A stretch of DNA of 64,000 bases from Lacrimispora sphenoides JCM 1415 (GTDB lineage Bacteria > Bacillota > Clostridia > Lachnospirales > Lachnospiraceae): contig NZ_LT630003.1 in NCBI RefSeq assembly GCF_900105615.1, positions 4,590,001 to 4,654,000 on the forward strand. The letters run 5' to 3'. Under the pieces are notes generated by a model. It was not told the origin of the DNA and did not search any database. It saw only the letters and a list, made by a program, of their open reading frames with translations. Each line of letters begins with the position of its first letter. The stretch's first letter is position 1. The translations under genes and the position numbers were made by a program. Of this stretch, positions 57,172-64,000 are shown piece by piece.

Positions 57172-57727
57172 ATCCTTATTTTATAAGGATTTGTGAGTAG
57201 GGTAAGGGAGTTTTACTCAAAATTTACTCAAATCGGGATGATTTTTTCGGACGAGATATTGGACGGGAAGATAGTTTCGTGATATAGAAAGACTTCACAT
57301 GAGAGTGTGGGGTCTTTTTTATGGAAATAAATAGGCTGAGTTGTTGAGGAGAGGGAGACGGTTTATGGGGAATATTTCGGTTTAAGATGGAAATAGAGAT
57401 TAATTTAGTATATAATAAGTTATTAGCAAAGCATTAGCTGTTTATATACATTATAGCGATTATGCGAATTTAGATCACATTGATGGAATGACTGATGATT
57501 TTGCTCCTGCCACTTATAAAATGTTAGAAGACATCAGTATTTATAAATATTGAAATCCTGCAAATGGAACCGAGTAATGGAAGTGCAATTTTAGGTGTAC
57601 ATAACTATAAAAGTCCAGTAGATTTCTAACAATTGACAAATCAACAGGAAGCATATTTTTTAAGAAATATCATAAAAAGTATATATAATCGGAGAAAAAT
57701 ATTATATAATGACAAGGAGGTGTGCCT
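57172..57727. other. Gap after rpsR with terminators and decayed sequence
   Basis: A 9-bp hairpin (AAATCCTTA/TAAGGATTT) overlaps the rpsR stop, and a stronger terminator follows at 57290. A start-less 44-codon frame at 57419-57553 (including LDHIDGMTDDFAPATYKMLED) looks like a gene fragment. No intact gene is present. Confidence 0.5.
57290..57320 (+). terminator. Terminator after rpsR
   Basis: AGACTTCACA pairs with TGTGGGGTCT (10 bp including G-U pairs) around a 6-nt loop, followed by TTTTTT. A similar sequence occurs at 62197-62230, so the accessory module between is flanked by related copies. Confidence 0.75.
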
Positions 57728-59041
57728 ATGCAGATAATCATCGATAAAATTAAAGAAAAAACTGAATTAGATAAAGATTACTGGGACTTCAAAGATAAAA
57801 AGGATATTGATTCTTATGCGTTATCCCAGATTATGAAGTACCCAGCTGTGATGGTGTCAGATATGCAAAGAGAGCTTATTGATATTATTGCATCAACGAC
57901 AGAAGTGAATACGATGTTGGATCCTTTCTGTGGATCGGGTACAACACTAATTGAATCGCTTAAGTATGATATACAACCATATGGAATAGATATTAACCCT
58001 CTTGCATACTTACTTGTAATGGTGAAGTCGACTAAATATAGTATTAAAACTCTGACCAGAGTAGTAGCAGATATCGAGAAAAAATTAGATGATGACTTTG
58101 ACTTCGAAGTACATAATTTTGATGGTATTGACAAGTGGTTCAGAGAAGATATAAAAATCGGACTATCAAGGATAAGATCATTGATTTTAGCAGTAGAAAG
58201 TATTCGCTTAAGAAGATTTTTATGGGTTATTCTATCTGACACTGTTAGGGATAGTTGTAATTCAAGGTTATCAACCTATAAATTGTATATTAGAAAACCT
58301 ACTCAAATTAAGAATTTGCCAGGGAATGTAGAAAAACAGTTTATTCGAAAAGCATACGCAGCAATCAATGAATTTCAGAGATTTTATTCTGATAATAAAA
58401 GTCAAAAAAAAGTAAAAGTACTTTATGGAAATGTGCTAGATATCCTAAAAGATAAACGTAGATTTAAAAATGATTGTTTTGATTTGATCTGCACATCTCC
58501 TCCGTATGGTGATAACAGTACTACAATCACTTATGGTCAATTTTCTATATTGCAGCTTCGATGGATCGATGTCTTGGATATTGATCAAAATATTGATAGG
58601 AGTATTACTGATACTCAAGGAGCAATAGACAGAATTAGTATGGGTGGCACATTATATACACTTGATCAAATAGACACTTCAAGACTATTTGAAAAAACAC
58701 TTTCAGCATTATCATTCCACGAGTTTTTAATTAAGGAAAAGAGAGTGGATAAGGCTAGGAAAGTAAGTAGTTTCTTAGTGGATTATGATAAGTACTTTGA
58801 GCAATCAGTACGTGTACTTAGAAGTGGTGGATATCAAGTAATCACGCTTGGAAATCGTACAGTAAATGATAAGGTATTACCATTTGATCAAATTACTTTA
58901 GAACTTGCTGATTACTATGGAATGGAATATGTTTGGAGTTTTAAGAGAAACATAAGGAATAAGCGAAGGCCTAAAACGGTCAATAAGGATAATACTCAAA
59001 CGATCAATCAGGAGATAATCATAATCTTAAGAAAAGAATAG
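57728..59041 (+). CDS. DNA methyltransferase with SPPY motif (N4-cytosine or N6-adenine type)
   Basis: The 437-residue protein has the SAM-binding motif I LDPFCGSGTTLIES (residues 64-77) ahead of the catalytic motif IV TSPPYGDN (S257-Y260). About 180 residues between them may recognise the target. SPPY is typical of amino-group methyltransferases. AAGGAGG ends 7 nt before the ATG at 57728; an upstream in-frame GTG is too close to it. The gene converges with a helicase-nuclease gene only 12 nt away. A restriction or defence role is inferred. Confidence 0.88.
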   Translation: MQIIIDKIKEKTELDKDYWDFKDKKDIDSYALSQIMKYPAVMVSDMQRELIDIIASTTEVNTMLDPFCGSGTTLIESLKYDIQPYGIDINPLAYLLVMVKSTKYSIKTLTRVVADIEKKLDDDFDFEVHNFDGIDKWFREDIKIGLSRIRSLILAVESIRLRRFLWVILSDTVRDSCNSRLSTYKLYIRKPTQIKNLPGNVEKQFIRKAYAAINEFQRFYSDNKSQKKVKVLYGNVLDILKDKRRFKNDCFDLICTSPPYGDNSTTITYGQFSILQLRWIDVLDIDQNIDRSITDTQGAIDRISMGGTLYTLDQIDTSRLFEKTLSALSFHEFLIKEKRVDKARKVSSFLVDYDKYFEQSVRVLRSGGYQVITLGNRTVNDKVLPFDQITLELADYYGMEYVWSFKRNIRNKRRPKTVNKDNTQTINQEIIIILRKE

Positions 59042-59053
59042 AGCCGTGAGGCT

Positions 59054-61858
59054 CTATTCAATTTTTGCACAAATATCTTTGAAATTACATTCGGAGCAAA
59101 AAGCTGTATTATTGCATTTGGGGTAGTTATTCGATTTGATCATATGATATGCATCATTAATCTGCTTCTCAACTTTCTCTATATCTTGATTCTTAACAGG
59201 AGACTCATGTGGTTTGTTGTCACGTAGGTTATACGACACAACGGCAGTCGGATAATTTCCAGTTAACTTATGATAGCCCAATGCATAAATTAGGAGTTGC
59301 TTTTTCCTAAGATCAGGTGATAGAGTACTCGAATCACTTTTAAAATCTATGATTTTTATATCCCCAGATTTAGCATTTACAATTAGGTCAACACGTCCAT
59401 TAATAAATACTAAATCGTTTAGCTTATAGTCTATAGGCGCTTCAATATATTCAACAAAGTCAAACATTGGTCTGTTGATTTGAGTATAATCATTAATAAT
59501 ACCCTTCGCTGAAGCACGCATACTCTCATATAAGCTACCTCCTGGTGGTGCCAACGGAAGATGCATATGAGTACTTAGCGTATCATAGTCTTTTACAGTT
59601 TGATTTTCCAAATATGACGTATGTAGGTCATCTAGCATATTATGAAGTGATCTACCGTAACCCATTCGTACATTTAATGGTGTGTTGAAGCCAAAAACTG
59701 ATGAGAACTGGAACTTTCTGGGGCATTCAAATATGTCCTGTAATGTTGAAAAGTCAAATACCAATTGCTCAGGTTCTGCGGCATTATCATCGGCATATTC
59801 CATATCTCTTCCAAGAAAAACGTCACCATCTGGTACATAGTATGCGGAACTAAATATATATCGTAGTTGATTTGTCATATCTCTATAAAGTCTGTTTCCC
59901 ATGGGTTTAGTATACTCAACCGATTTCGTCATGAACAAGAACTTCATACTCCGCGTAACTGCCACATAAAACAGGCGAGCATAGGCGTCTTCATTTTTAT
60001 CATAGTTTGCCAGCTTACGTTGTACTGCATCATCAGCATACCTTAAAATTCCCTCTTTAGATTTTCCTCTTCCCGGCTGAGACGGGAACATGAAGTTCCT
60101 GCATAAGTGAGGCATGAAGACGACTGGAAATTCGAGACCTTTAGCACTATAGATTGTCATGATTTTAAGAGATTTTGTCTCGGTGAATTTTGGTGAGAGC
60201 CAGCCTTCTGGATACATTTCTTCCTTTGCATCATATGATAAGAACCGTACGAATTCCTTTATACGTGAACTAAATTCATCTAGGAAATATATTTTTTCGA
60301 AGTCATTAATGATTTCTGTAAATACTGCGTAATTATAGAGTATTTTTTCCCTAGTTGCCTTTTCATATTTATTAAAATTATATAACTTAATCAAATCAAG
60401 AAAGAACTGCTGAAGAGTGTTCTCATATCTGTCTTCAAGATTAGTGCTGTACTTATAGAAAATTGCATTTATAGATGAATATGACCTAAGTTTTTGCACA
60501 TATGCTTCATCATAAAAAGTGATTCTAGAGGTTGGCTGAAGTCCACAAAATTCTATTGCAAAGAGCAGTAATAAATCAGAGATCGTCTGGATTTCCTTGG
60601 TTTCAAATAGCTGCTTTGTACCATCAATTATATAATCAATGTCATTCTTTTCGAGGAGTTCCAGAAGCTGCTGATTAAATTTCCTTAAGTTTTTTGTTGA
60701 GTCAACCAGTATTGCCATATCACGATAGTCTATTATGGTTTCTGTACCATCAGACTTAATTAGCTTACTTCCTTTTAGTTTGAGAATTGAATTAATAATA
60801 AACTCATTTTCGGAGTCAATATCGGAAAAGTCTGTTCGCGTAACTATGTCGCCTCGTTCATACTGAAAAGAATCACTGCATCTAAATTCCTTATCCACTC
60901 GATTGTTAGGATTAATGCTTCTGGCAACACTTTCTGCTATTTTAACTATACCTACCGAGGAACGATAATTTGTTGTAAGCTTTATTGTTTTTACATTGGT
61001 GAACTTTAATGGGAAATTCTTAAATACACTTAGATTACTACCACGCCATTCATATAGAGTTTGATCATCGTCTCCAACAACACAAACGTTTAGGCTGGGA
61101 TTAATTTCCTTCATCTTGAGGATTATGGCCTCTTGAATTGTGTTGGTGTCTTGGTACTCATCAACTGTAATATACTTTAATGCTTTCACCTGCTTTTGAA
61201 GATCACTATTAACACTAAGTTGATCATAGTAAGCTTTTTGAACATGAGCAAAATCCAGCATGCTTCTTGTATTTAGCAGTTTAATATACTCGTTATAGAA
61301 TTCTCTTAGGTTGGGATCTAAAGTCGAAATATCGATAAGCTCGTTTATTGCAAAATCAATTGTATCGAGAACTAGTCCGATATCACTTAAGACATAACCT
61401 TGTAAAGGCTGACCTAACTCATAATTATCTTTCTTTTTGCCCTTCTTATAATATGGGATTTTAAAAATGAGTGATTGATCAAGCCGTCGCTTAACGAGAA
61501 GTTTTCTTTGTACATCTGTTACTATTTCATATTTCTTATATTCAGGAACGTAATTCTGAAGCTGATCAAGACAAAATCCATGGATAGTACCAATGTACAT
61601 TTCTGCTAAACCAAGAGTTGAACCAAATTCTTTTTCAAAATAGGAATAGATTCTTTCCTTCATTTCGTTGGCAGCCTTTACAGTAAATGTAATAGCGACC
61701 ATCTCAGAAGGTAACGCCAGCTTTTGTTCTACAATATAAGCACTGCGGCCAACAATTGTACGGGTTTTTCCAGAACCAGCACATGCAATAGCCTGAAGAT
61801 CTTTGTCTGTAATAAGAATACATTGTTGCTGTTCTGGGTTGTAACTACTTAAATCCAT
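59054..61858 (-). CDS. UvrD/Rep-like superfamily 1 helicase with C-terminal PD-(D/E)XK Fe-S nuclease
   Basis: The 934-residue protein has all UvrD motifs: Walker A CAGSGKT (K31), VDEYQDTN, GDDDQTLYEWRG, TNYRS, SAKGLEFPVVFMP and FYVAVTRS. A RecB-type nuclease domain follows near residues 820-860 (NGRVDLIVN, IKIIDFKSD). It ends with a four-cysteine cluster (CNNTAFCSECNFKDIC) as in AddB/Cas4-type nucleases. It would unwind and degrade DNA. The ATG at 61858 has GAGGTG 5 nt upstream; longer starts lack a ribosome binding site. It converges with the methyltransferase gene, suggesting a two-part modification and degradation module. Confidence 0.9.
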   Translation of the reverse strand: MDLSSYNPEQQQCILITDKDLQAIACAGSGKTRTIVGRSAYIVEQKLALPSEMVAITFTVKAANEMKERIYSYFEKEFGSTLGLAEMYIGTIHGFCLDQLQNYVPEYKKYEIVTDVQRKLLVKRRLDQSLIFKIPYYKKGKKKDNYELGQPLQGYVLSDIGLVLDTIDFAINELIDISTLDPNLREFYNEYIKLLNTRSMLDFAHVQKAYYDQLSVNSDLQKQVKALKYITVDEYQDTNTIQEAIILKMKEINPSLNVCVVGDDDQTLYEWRGSNLSVFKNFPLKFTNVKTIKLTTNYRSSVGIVKIAESVARSINPNNRVDKEFRCSDSFQYERGDIVTRTDFSDIDSENEFIINSILKLKGSKLIKSDGTETIIDYRDMAILVDSTKNLRKFNQQLLELLEKNDIDYIIDGTKQLFETKEIQTISDLLLLFAIEFCGLQPTSRITFYDEAYVQKLRSYSSINAIFYKYSTNLEDRYENTLQQFFLDLIKLYNFNKYEKATREKILYNYAVFTEIINDFEKIYFLDEFSSRIKEFVRFLSYDAKEEMYPEGWLSPKFTETKSLKIMTIYSAKGLEFPVVFMPHLCRNFMFPSQPGRGKSKEGILRYADDAVQRKLANYDKNEDAYARLFYVAVTRSMKFLFMTKSVEYTKPMGNRLYRDMTNQLRYIFSSAYYVPDGDVFLGRDMEYADDNAAEPEQLVFDFSTLQDIFECPRKFQFSSVFGFNTPLNVRMGYGRSLHNMLDDLHTSYLENQTVKDYDTLSTHMHLPLAPPGGSLYESMRASAKGIINDYTQINRPMFDFVEYIEAPIDYKLNDLVFINGRVDLIVNAKSGDIKIIDFKSDSSTLSPDLRKKQLLIYALGYHKLTGNYPTAVVSYNLRDNKPHESPVKNQDIEKVEKQINDAYHMIKSNNYPKCNNTAFCSECNFKDICAKIE

Positions 61859-62187
61859 ATATTCACCTCTTATCTTTTCTAATATTCTTCTCAACATCAT
61901 CTATAGCTTGTACTCCCAATTAGCTGTGTCAAGGCTTACTTTCTCGAGAACTTTTCATTTGGATTATTGCGTACCTCAATGATAACATTATTCACTAGTA
62001 ATTACAATATATGTCAAAGACAAAGTGGTTTTAAACAAGCTTATTAGGCATGCGGAAAAGAGATAAAATGACTAAAAGAAAGCGATGTACTAAATAGACT
62101 GGGGTATGAGGTATTATGAATTTTTTACATTAAGCGTTGCAGTCAATATGAGGGTAAGAAACTTATAATAATATAAAATATTATAGA

Positions 62188-62230
62188 GATATTGAAGAAA
62201 GATTTTACATAAAAGTGTAAGGCCTTTTTT
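62188..62230 (+). repeat. Terminator-like repeat resembling 57281-57320
   Basis: The segment matches the region after rpsR at most positions (AGAAAGA..T.ACAT....AGTGT..GG.CTTTTTT) in the same orientation. It can fold into a stem of about nine pairs with one mismatch before TTTTTT. It has no gene directly upstream on the plus strand, so it is better read as a boundary duplicate than a working terminator. Confidence 0.5.
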
Positions 62231-62440
62231 GTTGCAATTATTCTAAAAAAAATATTGAAATCTAGTTATATTTTCTGCTGATTTTAAGGAATGAAGGCGT
62301 TATAATTGCTGACTGTAGAACTATTAGTTATGTTTATGAGTTTTAATGATGAAGTAGTTAAAAATGAGGCGGAGTAAGAAATTATTGTGGCTTATAAAGT
62401 GATTTTTCCAGTTTATATGCTACTTTTAGAATGAAAAAAG

Positions 62441-62457
62441 TAATACCACTAATACCA
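62441..62457 (+). repeat. TAATACC-type tandem repeat, copy 1
   Basis: TAATACCACTAATACCA contains two TAATACCA-like units in tandem. It recurs at 63427-63443 with one mismatch, on the far side of the XRE gene pair. Confidence 0.6.
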
Positions 62458-62745
62458 GTTTTTCATGTGCTTTACCAATTCATTTACTTTATTGATTTAA
62501 TATTTAGCATATGGTAATTTTGCAAAACATAAGGGTAGATAAGATTGTCTGCAATTCCTAACATACAAATGATTATAATTGCCAATAGACAAAATAGGTC
62601 AAGAGTAAAGGTAATAGGGGAACCGTTAATTAAAGAACAAATTAAAGGATACTAAATGCTTTAGTTAGATGAGAGATTCATTCCATAGACTAATGAAACG
62701 CTATAATCATCATTGATTGAAATTATTCAGCGAGGGGGGATTAAT

Positions 62746-63018
62746 TTGGCAGAATCAGAAGATAGTTTAATTATAGTCAAGGATAATATGATTGAATTAC
62801 ATAGACGTATGAAATCATTACAAGAAATAATCATTATTTTGGAGAGCGGGTTCGAGGCTATTAATGATGATAACTGTAATTATGTAATATCATCATTCAT
62901 GGTAGTAGAAGAGCAATTAGTAAGCATGGTAAGAGACCTATCGGATAATATAGATGCAATAGCTTCTATGATAAAAGCTAAAGGAATTAATTGTCCTTAT
63001 TCTTTAATGAATTTATGA
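62746..63018 (+). CDS. Hypothetical small helical protein
   Basis: The protein of about 90 residues is predicted to be coiled, with heptad-like leucine and isoleucine spacing (MIELHRRMKSLQEIIIILESGFEAI). The TTG at 62746 is preferred because GAGGGGGG lies 6 nt upstream. The 3' end overlaps the converging XRE gene by 32 nt. No family is recognised. Confidence 0.6.
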   Translation: MAESEDSLIIVKDNMIELHRRMKSLQEIIIILESGFEAINDDNCNYVISSFMVVEEQLVSMVRDLSDNIDAIASMIKAKGINCPYSLMNL

Positions 63019-63280
63019 TGGTGATAATGGCCTGGACTTCATTGGAGGATAAGCCATCTAAATTAACAGGTTCTTTAGCCTTGATTCCTAACAGATAATC
63101 TGTTGAAACTTTAAAATAGCTTGCAAGTTTTATAAGTGTTTCCAGACTTGGAGACCTTTCACCTTTTTCGATAGCAGAAATAAGGGCATTTGTTACTCCA
63201 ATTCTTTTGGAAAGGTCTGTTTGAGAAATATGCTGGCTTGTTCTTAAATTCCGTAAACGCTCACCAAGATTTTCTATCAT
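62987..63280 (-). CDS. XRE-family transcriptional regulator
   Basis: The 97-residue protein has a Cro/CI-type helix-turn-helix near residues 8-62 (LRNLRTSQHISQTDLSKRIGVTNALISAIEKGERSPS, in parts), followed by FKVSTDYLLGI and a short C-terminal tail. It resembles phage or mobile-element repressors. It is convergent with the small gene at 62746, and a perfect palindrome lies 65 nt upstream of its start. Confidence 0.9.
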   Translation of the reverse strand: MIENLGERLRNLRTSQHISQTDLSKRIGVTNALISAIEKGERSPSLETLIKLASYFKVSTDYLLGIKAKEPVNLDGLSSNEVQAIITIINSLKNKDN

Positions 63281-63345
63281 GATCTACCTCCATATTACAT
63301 GTATTAACTCATTGTAAATGGAATTAAACAATTAGTGGTTGAATA

Positions 63346-63366
63346 TTATAAACTAATAGTTTATAA
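63346..63366. promoter_or_regulatory. Palindromic operator between XRE gene and secreted-protein gene
   Basis: TTATAAACT-AAT-AGTTTATAA is a perfect 9-bp inverted repeat with a 3-nt centre. It lies 66 nt before the XRE start and about 130 nt before the divergent secreted-protein gene. It could be the XRE binding site for both. Confidence 0.65.
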
Positions 63367-63426
63367 TCTCTTATAGAAGTTGATTACTTATGAGAAAGTA
63401 TACGGGTAAAGTGTCTGGTAAGTAAT

Positions 63427-63443
63427 TAATACCATTAATACCA
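63427..63443 (+). repeat. TAATACC-type tandem repeat, copy 2
   Basis: TAATACCATTAATACCA matches 62441-62457 at 16 of 17 positions. It lies 55 nt before the secreted-protein ATG, where it could overlap the promoter. Confidence 0.6.
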
Positions 63444-63498
63444 CATTCAAAGTATTATGAAATAAATGGTTTATCAATGTAAGTAGAGGAGGGCAGAT

Positions 63499-64000
63499 AT
63501 GAAAAGAACAGTGATAATAGCAGGAACTATATTAAGTATGTGCATGGTCAATCAGATAGGGATCATCACTTCTTATGCGGTAGGCCCTGGGGATGGCTTA
63601 ACAGCAAAGCAACCAGAAATTGAAACTTACTATCAGGATACAATACGAACCTTAGGTAACTGGGAGCAGCAGCAGCCAGATGGGTATTGGAGATTTAAGC
63701 AGGTAACAGGCTCTTACCTTACAAATAGCTGGGTAGAGAGCTTAACAGTACAAGGAAGTTTTTACTTTGTTAACTCTGATGGTTATATGATGACTAATGT
63801 AACAGCTCCAGACGGAAGATATGTAGATGCAAGTGGATTATGGAAAACAACAGCAGTGCCAAATCCGAACGTACCAACAGCCCCATCAGCACCTAATAAT
63901 TCACCAAGTAATGGAAGTAAGGATATAAGTAATGTAGCCGGAAGATACGCGTATCTATTTGATGAAGAATATCAAAAAGATTTGAATGAACACCCTATAG
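63499..64000 (+). CDS. Secreted protein with cell-wall-binding-like repeat, 3' truncated by window
   Basis: A 167-codon start of a longer gene. It begins with a signal peptide (KRTVIIAGTILSMCMVNQIGIITSYA). A region resembling glucan- or choline-binding repeats follows (DGYWRFKQVTGSYLTNSW, GSFYFVNSDGYMMTN), then a proline-, asparagine- and serine-rich linker. GAGGAGGG lies upstream of the ATG. It is probably a surface or secreted enzyme or adhesin; the functional domain lies beyond base 64000. Confidence 0.8.
   Translation, partial: MKRTVIIAGTILSMCMVNQIGIITSYAVGPGDGLTAKQPEIETYYQDTIRTLGNWEQQQPDGYWRFKQVTGSYLTNSWVESLTVQGSFYFVNSDGYMMTNVTAPDGRYVDASGLWKTTAVPNPNVPTAPSAPNNSPSNGSKDISNVAGRYAYLFDEEYQKDLNEHPI

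Larger units (their letters stand above)
61859..62745. other. Long AT-rich intergenic region
   Basis: No gene is supported over nearly 900 nt. It contains the promoter region of the helicase gene, a terminator-like repeat at 62188-62230 and one copy of a TAATACC-type repeat at 62441. Confidence 0.55.

Overview
The window is a chromosomal segment of a Gram-positive, anaerobic, spore-forming member of the Lachnospiraceae (Clostridium cluster XIVa, Lacrimispora/Lachnoclostridium-like). This rests on the rRNA sequence type, strong GGAGG ribosome binding sites, consensus SigA promoters, dipicolinate synthase genes (spore core), a siroheme/sulfite cluster and YesMN-type sugar regulation. No species call is possible from sequence alone.

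Layout. (1) 1-4245: an rRNA operon with the unusual order 16S-5S-tRNA-Ile-tRNA-Ala-23S, then tRNA-Asn, -Glu and -Cys. (2) 4217-14993: an AT-rich integrated island bounded by a 31-nt duplication (29/31 identical) of the tRNA-Cys 3' end. It holds a chimeric Rep/integrase remnant, decayed DUF5688 and Fic genes, an HNH endonuclease gene, and a compact C5-methyltransferase / ParB-like / SNF2 helicase / DUF3883 nuclease / Vsr operon. The operon has a consensus promoter set in an inverted repeat, and its vsr gene is cut by an in-frame TGA. (3) 15175-17015: two IS256-family elements fused tail to tail, both dead. (4) 17069-28135: a sugar-uptake and hydrolysis locus with a YesM/YesN-like two-component system, an ABC importer (lipoprotein plus two permeases), GH31 glycosidase, DUF624 membrane protein and a second GH31. 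(5) 28195-32046: glycerol dehydrogenase, a MocR-type regulator divergent from a flavin-fold (PNPOx/Nim-like) gene, and DUF454. (6) 32110-43378: a sulfite/siroheme region. A leftward operon (persulfide/CoA-disulfide reductase with rhodanese domain, compact siroheme reductase, YeiH-type transporter, CbiK chelatase) faces a LysR regulator and a rightward hemA-sirC-hemC-cobA/hemD-hemL operon. A LysR-type palindrome lies in front of both operons. hemB is missing from the set. (7) 43484-57171: ordinary chromosome with an MFS transporter, phosphodiesterase, LysM protein, GNAT, dipicolinate synthase dpaAB divergent from dapA, an HPr-like protein without the phosphorylatable histidine, an AraC regulator, DUF2156, GNAT, aldo-keto reductase, DUF951 and rpsF-ssb-rpsR. 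(8) 57172-64000: a second accessory patch after rpsR. It carries a DNA methyltransferase convergent with a UvrD-like helicase/PD-(D/E)XK nuclease, flanked by two copies of a similar terminator-like sequence. An XRE regulator with a palindromic operator and a truncated secreted protein follow.

How the genes work together. In region 6, HemA and HemL make 5-aminolevulinate, HemC and HemD make uroporphyrinogen III, CobA makes precorrin-2, the SirC-like dehydrogenase makes sirohydrochlorin and CbiK inserts metal. The siroheme product is the cofactor of the reductase in the divergent operon. In region 4 the two-component system probably senses an oligosaccharide and drives the importer and the two intracellular GH31 enzymes. 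The most likely under-described systems are the tRNA-Cys island operon (8445-14717) and the convergent methyltransferase/helicase-nuclease pair (57728-61858). Both are inferred defence modules, with no functional proof here.
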